DNA from: Bacteroidales bacterium UBA2559
Lineage (GTDB): Bacteria > Bacteroidota > Bacteroidia > Bacteroidales > Bacteroidaceae
DNA length: 5,411 nucleotides
NCBI GenBank assembly: GCA_002340405.1
Contig: DDLZ01000059.1
Coordinates: forward strand, 1 to 5,411
Reading direction: 5' to 3'
A model generated the notes under the pieces. The model worked only from the letters and a program-made list of their open reading frames with translations. It was not told the origin of the DNA and made no database searches. A program made the translations under genes and the position numbers. Each line of letters begins with the position of its first letter. The first letter of the stretch is position 1. Shown here in pieces: positions 1 through 5,411 of this stretch.

Positions 1-918
1 GCCCTGATTGCTCCTGCCACCATTCCGCTTATCGCAGCCAAATGGGGCTGGGAGTCGGCGTTTATAATAATAGGTGCTCTGGGCTTTGTCTGGATGTTCT
101 TCTGGATGGGACTGTATGAAAAACCCGAAAAATCAAAGTTTGTCAACCAAAGCGAACTTGAATATATAAATCAGGATGATGCAGTCGAATTGGCCGCTCT
201 CAAAGCCGATGAAAAGGTCGAACGTAAAGAGGAGAAGACAATTCCGTTTTTCAAATGTTTCACTTTCCGTCAGACCTGGGCTTTCATCTCCGGTAAATTC
301 TTCACCGATGGCGTATGGTGGTTCTTCCTCTTCTGGGCGCCTGCATATTTTTCAGACCAATACGGCTACCGTTCGGACTCAAAAGAGGCTATTATGCTCA
401 TATTTACACTATATCTTATAGTGACGGTGCTTAGTATAGGCGGCGGTTATCTGCCTAAGTATTTTGTTGAAAAGAGAGGTATGGAACCCTATCCGGGTCG
501 TATGAAGGCCATGCTTATTTTTGCCTTTTTCCCCTTACTGGCTCTCTTTGCGCAACCTTTAGGCCAATACAGCGCATGGTTCCCGGCAATCATCATCGGT
601 CTTGCCGGCGCCGGACATCAGGCCTGGTCGGCCAACCTTTATTCCACCATAGGCGATATGTTCCCCAAGTCAACCATCGGAACCATTACGGGTGTAGGCA
701 CCACAATGGGAGGTCTGGCTTCATTCATGATCAACAAAGGTGCAGGTATGCTTTTCACCAAGAGCGAACAGTTGGGAACAGCTTTCAACTTCATGGGATT
801 CCAGGGTAAGGAGGCCGGTTACATGATAGTCTTCTGCATCTGTGCGGTTGCCTATCTTGTCGGTTGGCTGGTCATGAAATCATTGGTACCCAAATATAAG
901 CCCATAATTGTTGATTAA
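1..918 (+). CDS. exuT: MFS anion:cation symporter, hexuronate transporter-like (C-terminal part)
   Basis: Partial gene: the reading frame is open from base 1 and stops with TAA at 916-918, giving 305 residues, so the start and roughly the first five membrane helices lie off the left edge. The protein resembles the ExuT/GudP branch of the major facilitator superfamily, inner-membrane proton symporters for glucuronate, galacturonate and related sugar acids. Visible hallmarks are a WGWESAF helix start (residues 15-21), the long charged cytoplasmic loop between the two six-helix bundles (about 40-89, beginning YEKPEK), the TDGVWWFFLFWAP helix (102-114) and the GAGHQAWSANLYSTIGDMFP segment (203-222). 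Hydrophobic segments lie at about 19-38, 93-117, 131-149, 168-186, 192-213, 226-246 and 273-294, matching helices 6 to 12. The family call is firm; the exact substrate is inferred. Other sugar acids such as galactonate are possible. It is last in its transcription unit, followed by a terminator. Confidence 0.85.
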   Translation, partial: ALIAPATIPLIAAKWGWESAFIIIGALGFVWMFFWMGLYEKPEKSKFVNQSELEYINQDDAVELAALKADEKVERKEEKTIPFFKCFTFRQTWAFISGKFFTDGVWWFFLFWAPAYFSDQYGYRSDSKEAIMLIFTLYLIVTVLSIGGGYLPKYFVEKRGMEPYPGRMKAMLIFAFFPLLALFAQPLGQYSAWFPAIIIGLAGAGHQAWSANLYSTIGDMFPKSTIGTITGVGTTMGGLASFMINKGAGMLFTKSEQLGTAFNFMGFQGKEAGYMIVFCICAVAYLVGWLVMKSLVPKYKPIIVD

Positions 919-930
919 GGCGGGATATAG

Positions 931-1007
931 ACCGGTTTCGACCGGTTTTGGTTTAACATGTCTTTGATTCAAAAGCGATTCCATCGGGCAGTATCAAAGT
1001 CTAAACC
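931..1007 (+). other. Imperfect long inverted repeat in the transporter 3' untranslated region
   Basis: Bases 950-955 (GGTTTA) and 962-968 (CTTTGAT) are complementary to 1002-1007 (TAAACC) and 993-999 (ATCAAAG). This gives a two-part stem of 7 plus 6 pairs with an asymmetric internal loop and a 24-base apical loop. Just before it is a near-perfect 10-bp tandem repeat, ACCGGTTTCG then ACCGGTTTTG (931-950), whose CGGTTT words can also pair with AAACCG at 1003-1008. The structure lies between the stop codon and the terminator, so it would sit in the mRNA tail, perhaps as a 3' stabilising or processing element. Function is inferred only. Confidence 0.45.
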
Positions 1008-1014
1008 GTCAACA

Positions 1015-1048
1015 AAAAAACGGGCTGAAACAATCCGGCCCGTTTTTT
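1015..1048. terminator. Bidirectional intrinsic terminator between converging genes
   Basis: An A-run and ACGGGC (1015-1025) pair with GCCCGT and a T-run (1038-1048) in a stem of 11 perfect pairs, extended inward by a U-G pair and a G-C pair, around an 8-base loop (1028-1035). The stem ends in six T on the plus strand and in a T-run on the minus strand. It therefore serves both the transporter (stop at 918) and the converging repressor gene, whose stop codon is 17 bases away. Confidence 0.9.
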
Positions 1049-1065
1049 AATTGTACACACAAGAA

Positions 1066-1428
1066 TCATTTTCGTTCTGCCTCAATCTCTTTTATAAGCC
1101 CTTTCAGCTCTTCGATTGTGATGATATCATCTTTGACAAGTGCTGAAACGGCTTCAATGTATGAGTTCTTGAAGCATTTGGATACGATTCTACCAATTGC
1201 TGCATTACTATACTCCTGAGGGGTGATTATTGGGAAGTAACGATAGGTCATGCCCTCCCTCCGGTGTTTAAAGAATCCGTTTGCTTCAAGGTTTCGTACC
1301 TGTGTGGAAACGGTGTTGAAATGAGGCTTGGGTTCCGGGTAAAGTTCAAGCAACTCATTGACAGTCATGGGACCATTCTCCCAGAACATTTGCATAATGA
1401 AGTTCTCTTTCTTTGTAAGTCTTTTCAT
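1066..1428 (-). CDS. BlaI/MecI/CopY-family transcriptional repressor, without an adjacent sensor
   Basis: Complete 120-residue protein, the usual length for the BlaI/MecI (penicillinase repressor) family of dimeric winged-helix DNA-binding proteins. The winged helix spans about residues 1-67. The N-terminal helix carries the typical pattern of charged residues then MQMFWENGPMTVNELLE, the recognition helix is around 37-50 (FNTVSTQVRNLEANGF), and the wing is HRREGMTYRYFP (55-66). The C-terminal half (about 70-120) is helical and should form the dimer interface. In classical members a membrane metalloprotease (BlaR1/MecR1) encoded beside the repressor cleaves it at an Asn-Phe bond in the C-terminal region. 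Here no such gene is adjacent, and the corresponding stretch (ALVKDDIITIEELKG) has no Asn-Phe. The start is the only ATG giving the full N-terminal helix, and no strong ribosome binding site is seen, as is normal in Bacteroidota. The family is sure; the signal and targets are unknown. Confidence 0.9.
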   Translation of the reverse strand: MKRLTKKENFIMQMFWENGPMTVNELLELYPEPKPHFNTVSTQVRNLEANGFFKHRREGMTYRYFPIITPQEYSNAAIGRIVSKCFKNSYIEAVSALVKDDIITIEELKGLIKEIEAERK

Positions 1429-1510
1429 TTCAAATAGTTTTATTCAAGAAACTTATACCGGAACTAATATCCGGAGAAAGGTTTCCTTTTATTAAACATT
1501 CAATTCCGTA

Positions 1511-1546
1511 CAAATATATAAATATTGTTAATAATGGTTGTGCAAA
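1511..1546 (-). promoter_or_regulatory. Candidate promoter of the BlaI-family gene
   Basis: Read on the minus strand, 1518-1511 is TATATTTG, an exact match to the Bacteroidota -7 consensus TAnnTTTG. A TTTG lies upstream at 1546-1543, a 24-base spacing that is rather long. Transcription would begin near 1504, giving a leader of about 75 bases. GTACAA (1508-1513) and TTGTAC (1547-1552) bracket the two elements as an inverted repeat. Confidence 0.4.
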
Positions 1547-1627
1547 TTGTACACTTTTTTCAGAAAAAAAGAATTTATTTCTGTAAAGATACATTATTTA
1601 AATAATAAACCAAATAGTTGACCATAT

Positions 1628-1654
1628 TTTGGACATAAATTATTTGTAGTTTTG
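1628..1654 (+). promoter_or_regulatory. Candidate promoter of the aldo/keto reductase gene
   Basis: TAGTTTTG at 1647-1654 matches the Bacteroidota -7 element TAnnTTTG exactly, and TTTG at 1628-1631 is placed 15 bases upstream as a possible -33 element. The start codon is 31 bases downstream of the -7 box, so the leader would be short and AT-rich with no Shine-Dalgarno motif. Confidence 0.5.
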
Positions 1655-1658
1655 TAGT
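1643..1658 (+). repeat. Perfect 8-bp tandem repeat over the reductase -7 box
   Basis: TTTGTAGT occurs twice in direct succession (1643-1650 and 1651-1658). Each copy contains TGTAGT, resembling the half site of BlaI/MecI operators, and the junction of the copies forms the TAGTTTTG -7 element. A repressor bound here would block the promoter. The repeat is directly visible; its role is inferred. Confidence 0.55.
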
Positions 1659-1685
1659 GATAATTTAAGCCAATAAATTTTTATT

Positions 1686-2687
1686 ATGGATTATTCAATC
1701 TATAAGGCTGCTGAAGATCGTTATGAAAGCGGTATGGCATATATCCGATGTGGCCAAAGCGGAATCTTGTTGCCTGCCGTTTCACTGGGACTCTGGCATA
1801 ACTTCGGCAGTGTGGATGATTTCGATAATGCTCTTGCTATTGCCCGATATGCTTTTGATAACGGCATAACCTGTTTTGACCTTGCAAATAATTATGGACC
1901 GCTCTATGGTACTGCCGAAGAGAATTTTGGGCGTATCATGGACAACTCGTTTCGCCCTTACCGTGACGAACTTTTCATAACCACCAAGGCGGGATATGAC
2001 ATGTGGCCCGGTCCTTACGGCAACTGGGGTTCAAGGAAATATCTCATTAGCAGCCTTGATCAGAGCCTTAAAAGGATGCGGCTTGAATATGTTGACCTCT
2101 TCTATTCGCACCGATATGACCCTCTCACTCCGCTGGATGAGACTCTGCAGGCTTTGGTCGATACGGTACGCAGCGGCAAGGCCCTTTATGTGGGAATATC
2201 CAACTATCCTGTTGATACCCTGGAATATGTCTTCAGTTACCTGAAGAGCCACGATACACCTTGTTTAATATATCAGGGTCGGTACAATATGTTGGATCGC
2301 AATGTTGAGACATCGGGCATACTGAAGGTTTGCGTTGACTCCGGAGTAGGGTTTACCGCCTTTTCGCCGCTGGCCCAGGGACTCCTGACAGACCGTTATC
2401 TGAATGGCATACCATCCGGTTCCAGAATGACCCGCAACCGGTTCCTTAAGAGGGATCTACTCACGCCCGAATTAATGACGCGTCTTAAAGGGCTTGAGGC
2501 GTTAGCCTTGCAACGCGGGCAGTCTTTATCGGCAATGGCACTGTCATGGCTTCTAAGGGATGAAAAGATCACTTCGGTTCTGGTTGGAGTAAGTTCAATC
2601 GAACAGTTGAAAAGCAACATAAGGGCACAGGATAACATCGCCTTTTCGGAGGACGAAATTAATGCCATAGAAGAGCTGTTGAAATAG
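1686..2687 (+). CDS. gpr: Aldo/keto reductase, L-glyceraldehyde 3-phosphate reductase type (YghZ/Gpr)
   Basis: Complete 333-residue cytoplasmic NADPH-dependent reductase of the aldo/keto reductase superfamily, closely similar along its length to E. coli YghZ/Gpr (AKR14), which reduces toxic L-glyceraldehyde 3-phosphate and methylglyoxal. Shared segments include SLGLWHNFG (33-41), FDLANNYGP (64-72), TKAGYDMWPGPYG (100-112), SRKYLISSLDQSLKRM (116-131), SGKALYVGIS (163-172), SPLAQGLL (227-234), and GQSLSAMALSWLL (278-290). The expected catalytic tetrad is present as Asp65, Tyr70, Lys101 and His142, and the NADP-binding end shows GVSS and QLKSN (301-311). The first ATG is chosen because DRY...RCGQSG aligns with the start of the E. 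coli protein. A start at Met17 would remove part of the conserved N-terminal end. The E. coli protein has a C-terminal tail of roughly a dozen residues that is absent here. It is monocistronic, with its own promoter and terminator, and may be controlled by the divergent repressor. Substrate is inferred from the family. Confidence 0.92.
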   Translation: MDYSIYKAAEDRYESGMAYIRCGQSGILLPAVSLGLWHNFGSVDDFDNALAIARYAFDNGITCFDLANNYGPLYGTAEENFGRIMDNSFRPYRDELFITTKAGYDMWPGPYGNWGSRKYLISSLDQSLKRMRLEYVDLFYSHRYDPLTPLDETLQALVDTVRSGKALYVGISNYPVDTLEYVFSYLKSHDTPCLIYQGRYNMLDRNVETSGILKVCVDSGVGFTAFSPLAQGLLTDRYLNGIPSGSRMTRNRFLKRDLLTPELMTRLKGLEALALQRGQSLSAMALSWLLRDEKITSVLVGVSSIEQLKSNIRAQDNIAFSEDEINAIEELLK

Positions 2688-2785
2688 TTTCATTTGAAAA
2701 TGATCCGAATTGTACCATTCCCGATTTGCACAACCGGCCGGAAAGAGTCAGGCAGATAGCAGAGGTTTTTAACCCTTTTGTATAA
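2663..2785 (+). pseudogene. Possible remnant of a gene 3' end (no start codon)
   Basis: Just after the reductase stop, a different frame stays open to TAA at 2783-2785 and reads like real protein: about 30 residues from FENDPNCTIPDLHN through RPERVRQIAEVFNPFV. Codon choice resembles the neighbouring genes, and the stretch is less AT-rich than the rest of the gap. It has no in-frame ATG, and upstream it meets a stop (2660-2662) inside the reductase gene. A terminator follows 14 bases after its stop. This suggests the tail of a gene whose front was deleted when the reductase gene arrived, or an out-of-frame extension. I do not recognise the protein. It could also be chance. Confidence 0.3.
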
Positions 2786-2798
2786 GCCGCTATTTTAC

Positions 2799-2825
2799 AG
2801 AGTTTCCCAAAACGGGAAACTTTTC
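2799..2825 (+). terminator. Intrinsic terminator after the reductase gene
   Basis: AGTTTCCC (2801-2808) pairs perfectly with GGGAAACT (2814-2821) around a 5-base loop, with two further weak pairs outside, followed by a T-rich tract (TTTTCTCATTTT). It lies 111 bases after the reductase stop and should separate that gene from nrdJ. Confidence 0.8.
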
Positions 2826-2943
2826 TCATTTTATAAAAATATAAATAATTAATAATCAATGTGTTAATCATTTAAAACGGAAAACTTTCAATAAGTTGAT
2901 AAATATTTTTTGTCAATTATTGTTTTATATTGGATACATTGTT

Positions 2944-2951
2944 TAAATTTG
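2944..2951 (+). promoter_or_regulatory. Candidate -7 element of the nrdJ promoter
   Basis: TAAATTTG matches the Bacteroidota TAnnTTTG consensus exactly, inside an AT-rich tract. No exact TTTG is found at the expected upstream distance, only TTGT-like words near 2920. Transcription would start at about 2957-2960, giving a leader of 55-60 bases. Confidence 0.45.
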
Positions 2952-2959
2952 TCATTGCT

Positions 2960-2990
2960 TTCGGTCAACAAGACCGAACGTTATTTTTTT
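2960..2990 (+). promoter_or_regulatory. Hairpin followed by a T-run in the nrdJ leader (attenuator- or stabiliser-like)
   Basis: TTCGGTC (2960-2966) pairs with GACCGAA (2972-2978) around a 5-base loop (AACAA), followed after four bases by a T-rich run to 2990 and a second T-run at 2994-3000. It has the form of an intrinsic terminator, but it stands 38 bases before the nrdJ start codon and just downstream of the probable promoter. It could attenuate transcription, protect the 5' end of the mRNA, or be a second terminator for readthrough from upstream. Confidence 0.5.
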
Positions 2991-3015
2991 CCGTTTTTTT
3001 AATTATATCATAATA

Positions 3016-5411
3016 ATGGCTTACGATAAACAGACTTACACGTTTGATGAGGCTTTTAATGCCTCAGTGGACTACTTCGGAGGTGACGAGCTTGCCGCTA
3101 AGGTTTGGGTAAACAAATATGCCGTTAAGGATTCATTCGGCAATATCTTTGAGAAGACTCCCGATGACATGCATTGGAGAATTGCCAATGAGGTTGCTCG
3201 TGTCGAGAAAAAATATGCCAATCCCATGACTGCAAAGGAGTTGTTTGAGTTGCTTAAGGGATTTAAGTACATCGTACCACAGGGAAGTCCTATGACCGGT
3301 ATTGGAAATGACTATCAGATTGCATCGCTTTCCAACTGCTTTGTGATAGGCAACGATGGATCAGCCGATTCATACGGTGCCATAATGAAAACCGACGAGG
3401 AGCAGGTGCAGCTTATGAAGCGCCGCGGAGGGGTGGGTCATGACCTTTCACATATCCGTCCCAAAGGCTCGCCGGTAATGAATTCGGCCCTGACATCGAC
3501 CGGCCTGGTCCCGTTTATGGAACGTTTTTCAAACTCAACCCGTGAGGTGGCACAGGATGGCCGTCGTGGTGCGCTGATGCTCAGTGTTTCGATTAAGCAT
3601 CCCGATTCGGAATCATTCATCGACGCCAAGATGGAGAGCGGTAAGGTTACGGGAGCCAATGTTTCGGTTAAGATTGACGACGATTTCATGAGAGCTGTCA
3701 TGAACGGTGAAAAATATGTGCAAAAATATCCCATCGATGCAGACGAGCCTTTGTATTCACACGAGATAGATGCCTCTCGGTTATGGAAGAAGATTGTCCA
3801 CAACGCATGGAAATCGGCCGAACCGGGAGTTCTGTTCTGGGATACCATAATAAGGGAGTCCATTCCGGATTGTTATGCCGATTTGGGTTTCCGTACGGTC
3901 AGCACTAACCCTTGCGGTGAAATACCTCTTTGTCCATACGACAGTTGCCGGTTGCTTGCCATCAACCTATACTCATACGTTGTCAATCCGTTCACCAAGG
4001 ATGCATATTTCGATTTTGACCTATTCAAAAAACATGTAGCCGCTGCACAACGTGTAATGGATGACATCATTGATCTTGAAATTGAGAAGATTAACTTGAT
4101 ACTGGCCAAGATTGAGAGCGACCCTGAAGACGAAGAGATAAAGTTTACCGAGAGGCGTTTGTGGGAAGAGATAATGCACATGAGTACTTTGGGCCGCCGT
4201 ACAGGTGTAGGCATTACCGCCGAGGGTGATATGTTGGCGGCAATGGGTCTGCGTTATGGAACCGATGAGGCAACCGATTTCGCCGAGAAGGTTCAGCGCA
4301 CGCTTGCCATCGAGGCTTACCGCTCATCGGTCAATATGGCCAAAGAGCGCGGAGCGTTTGAGATATTCGATTGGAAACGTGAAAAGGACAATCCTTTCAT
4401 TCTGCGTCTCAAAGAGGCTGATCCTCAGCTCTATGAGGAGATGAAAAAACATGGTCGCCGTAACATCGCCTGTCTGACAATCGCTCCCACAGGCACGGTC
4501 AGTTTGATGACCCAGACCACATCGGGTCTTGAGCCGGTCTTTATGCCGGTTTACAAACGCCGTCGTAAGGTAAACCGCGATGACGAGAACGCCAACATCA
4601 CATTTGTTGACGAAAACGGAGATGCTTTCGAGGAGTTCATAGTTTTCCACCACAAGTTTGTGGACTGGATGATTGTGAACGGTATCAATCCTGCCAAACG
4701 CTTCACTCCCGAAGAGATCGATGAACTCGTAGCCCGTTCCCCATATTATAAAGCTACCGCTCAGGATGTCAACTGGCTTAATAAGGTTAAGATGCAGGGA
4801 CGTATGCAAAAATGGGTTGACCACTCAATAAGTGTCACCATCAACTTGCCGTCGGACGTATCGGAGGATCTGGTTAACAAATTGTACATTGAAGCCTGGA
4901 AGAGTGGGTGTAAGGGTTGTACCGTCTATCGCGACGGCTCGCGTGACGGAGTGCTGGTAGATGTCAACAGTGACGATGATGCCAAGGCTGACAAGAAGGA
5001 GAAGAGTGACGACAGTTCCAAGGCCGACAAGAAGGAGAAGAAGGAAATTGACTGCCATTCTCGCGGAGTTGTTGAGACCCGTCCAAAAGTTCTACAAGCC
5101 GATGTGGTACGCTTCCAGAACAACAAGGAGAAATGGGTGGCTTTTGTGGGGTTGCTGGATGGCCGTCCGTATGAGATATTCACCGGATTACAGGATGACG
5201 AAGAGGGTATTGTTTTGCCCAAGACTGTGGAGAAGGGTTGGATAATTAAAAATATAGATGAAAACGGCGTCAAACGTTATGATTTCCAGTTCACCAACAA
5301 ACGCGGATATAAGGTCACCATCGAGGGACTCTCCGAGAAGTTCGACAAGGAGTACTGGAACTATGCAAAACTTATTTCGGGTGTGTTACGTTATAAGATG
5401 CCCATTGACCT
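3016..5411 (+). CDS. nrdJ: Adenosylcobalamin-dependent (class II) ribonucleotide reductase, 3' end cut by window
   Basis: The frame opens at ATG 3016 and runs off the right edge with no stop, giving 798 residues. It makes deoxyribonucleotides from ribonucleotides (diphosphates in this subfamily) in the cytoplasm, using coenzyme B12 to generate the active-site thiyl radical. Cys108 in SLSNCFV is the first redox cysteine. NPCGE (298-302) holds the radical Cys300 with Asn298 and Glu302, and Cys311 is the second redox cysteine. The 11-residue spacing of 300 and 311 equals that of Cys408 and Cys419 in the Lactobacillus leichmannii enzyme. APTGTVS (490-496) is the substrate phosphate loop, and GCKGCTVYRDGSR (631-643) closes the barrel domain. 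There is no N-terminal ATP-cone, so no classical overall-activity site. A charged linker (651-678) leads to a C-terminal domain (about 684-798). The missing end probably carries the cysteine-rich reducing tail of this family. No cobalamin riboswitch precedes it. Confidence 0.95.
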   Translation, partial: MAYDKQTYTFDEAFNASVDYFGGDELAAKVWVNKYAVKDSFGNIFEKTPDDMHWRIANEVARVEKKYANPMTAKELFELLKGFKYIVPQGSPMTGIGNDYQIASLSNCFVIGNDGSADSYGAIMKTDEEQVQLMKRRGGVGHDLSHIRPKGSPVMNSALTSTGLVPFMERFSNSTREVAQDGRRGALMLSVSIKHPDSESFIDAKMESGKVTGANVSVKIDDDFMRAVMNGEKYVQKYPIDADEPLYSHEIDASRLWKKIVHNAWKSAEPGVLFWDTIIRESIPDCYADLGFRTVSTNPCGEIPLCPYDSCRLLAINLYSYVVNPFTKDAYFDFDLFKKHVAAAQRVMDDIIDLEIEKINLILAKIESDPEDEEIKFTERRLWEEIMHMSTLGRRTGVGITAEGDMLAAMGLRYGTDEATDFAEKVQRTLAIEAYRSSVNMAKERGAFEIFDWKREKDNPFILRLKEADPQLYEEMKKHGRRNIACLTIAPTGTVSLMTQTTSGLEPVFMPVYKRRRKVNRDDENANITFVDENGDAFEEFIVFHHKFVDWMIVNGINPAKRFTPEEIDELVARSPYYKATAQDVNWLNKVKMQGRMQKWVDHSISVTINLPSDVSEDLVNKLYIEAWKSGCKGCTVYRDGSRDGVLVDVNSDDDAKADKKEKSDDSSKADKKEKKEIDCHSRGVVETRPKVLQADVVRFQNNKEKWVAFVGLLDGRPYEIFTGLQDDEEGIVLPKTVEKGWIIKNIDENGVKRYDFQFTNKRGYKVTIEGLSEKFDKEYWNYAKLISGVLRYKMPID
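4982..5040 (+). repeat. 23-bp direct repeat encoding the charged NrdJ linker
   Basis: Bases 4982-5004 and 5018-5040 are identical except for one silent change (T4989 versus C5025), with a period of 36 bases or 12 codons. Each copy encodes KADKKEK within a Lys/Asp/Glu/Ser stretch at residues 651-678 of NrdJ. The spacing keeps the frame, so this looks like an in-frame tandem duplication in a flexible linker between the catalytic barrel and the C-terminal domain. Confidence 0.75.

Larger units (their letters stand above)
1429..1685. promoter_or_regulatory. Divergent intergenic control region, rich in TACA/TGTA words
   Basis: This AT-rich gap of 257 bases separates the divergent repressor and reductase genes and has no coding potential that I can see. 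Between 1500 and 1660 it holds seven TACA or TGTA words: 1509, 1548, 1550, 1582, 1590, 1645 and 1653. TACA/TGTA is the half-site core of BlaI/MecI operators in Gram-positive bacteria, where two halves form a dyad. Here TGTA-N4-TACA occurs at 1582-1593. A small hairpin, CCGGA (1458-1462) with TCCGG (1470-1474), would lie in the repressor mRNA leader. Binding by the adjacent repressor is an inference. Confidence 0.4.
2688..3015. other. Intergenic region between the reductase and nrdJ
   Basis: This gap of 328 bases holds no intact gene. Its left third contains the coding-like remnant, followed by a terminator at 2799-2825. The right part, from about 2829, is very AT-rich and carries the probable nrdJ promoter and a hairpin leader. 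AAAACGGAAAA (2874-2884) is exactly complementary to TTTTCCGTTTT (2987-2997), an 11-bp inverted repeat enclosing the promoter and hairpin. I see no cobalamin riboswitch and no NrdR-type box. Confidence 0.6.

Noticed and set aside
1996..2668. Alternative frames within the reductase gene on both strands
   Set aside because: They are shadows of the reductase, whose sequence matches the YghZ family from end to end.
2688..2702. Short palindrome TTTCATTTGAAA after the reductase stop
   Set aside because: The stem has only five pairs around a two-base loop with no T-run; the real terminator is at 2799-2825.
2659..2871. Minus-strand frame of 70 residues across the reductase end and the terminator
   Set aside because: It runs through the terminator stem and AT-rich gap, overlaps the reductase 3' end and has no protein-like character.
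2829..3015. Cobalamin riboswitch or NrdR box upstream of the B12-dependent reductase
   Set aside because: The region is too short and AT-rich, lacks the B12-box core, and has no close match to the paired NrdR boxes.
4825..5058. Minus-strand frame with a hydrophobic, leucine/valine-rich start resembling a membrane segment
   Set aside because: It is antisense to nrdJ. Its hydrophobicity comes from reading the lysine/glutamate-rich linker codons backwards.
3438..5273. Several minus-strand frames of 113-166 residues (3438-3863, 3873-4214, 4324-4824, 4926-5273)
   Set aside because: All lie opposite the strongly conserved nrdJ coding sequence and show no recognisable domains or promoters.
1..5411. 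CRISPR array, insertion sequence, tRNA/rRNA genes or phage genes
   Set aside because: No regularly spaced repeats, transposase-like frame, cloverleaf or rRNA sequence was seen on either strand.

Overview
The window looks like a chromosomal segment from a Bacteroidota gut-type bacterium (Bacteroides, Phocaeicola or a relative). The base composition is moderate. Genes lack strong Shine-Dalgarno sites and have AT-rich leaders. Two or three upstream regions carry an exact TAnnTTTG element, the -7 box of the Bacteroidota primary sigma factor. The protein set (ExuT-like hexuronate transporter, BlaI-family repressor, YghZ-type aldo/keto reductase, B12-dependent ribonucleotide reductase) fits this assignment. 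The genus is inferred, not proven.

Layout. (1) 1-918, plus strand: the C-terminal 305 residues of an MFS anion:cation symporter of the hexuronate transporter group, with its start off the left edge. (2) 919-1065: a 3' region with a long imperfect stem and a strong bidirectional terminator shared with the converging gene. (3) 1066-1428, minus strand: a complete 120-residue BlaI/MecI-family repressor with no adjacent BlaR1-type sensor protease. (4) 1429-1685: an AT-rich divergent promoter region, rich in TACA/TGTA words, with a perfect 8-bp tandem repeat over the probable -7 box of the next gene. (5) 1686-2687, plus strand: a complete aldo/keto reductase closely resembling E. coli YghZ/Gpr (L-glyceraldehyde 3-phosphate reductase). 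(6) 2688-3015: a short coding-like stretch with no start codon, a clear terminator, then an AT-rich promoter and leader with a hairpin. (7) 3016 to the right edge, plus strand: the first 798 residues of a class II, adenosylcobalamin-dependent ribonucleotide reductase (NrdJ), cut by the window end.

The genes do not form one operon. The transporter ends one transcription unit (probably uronate catabolism, inferred from the family). The repressor and the reductase are divergent, and the reductase and nrdJ are separated by a terminator. The most plausible functional link is that the orphan BlaI-like repressor controls itself and perhaps the divergent reductase through the TGTA-type half sites between them. 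No convincing new multi-gene system is present. The points worth a second look are this possible regulatory circuit, the gene remnant after the reductase, the hairpin leader of nrdJ, and the repeat-built charged linker within NrdJ.
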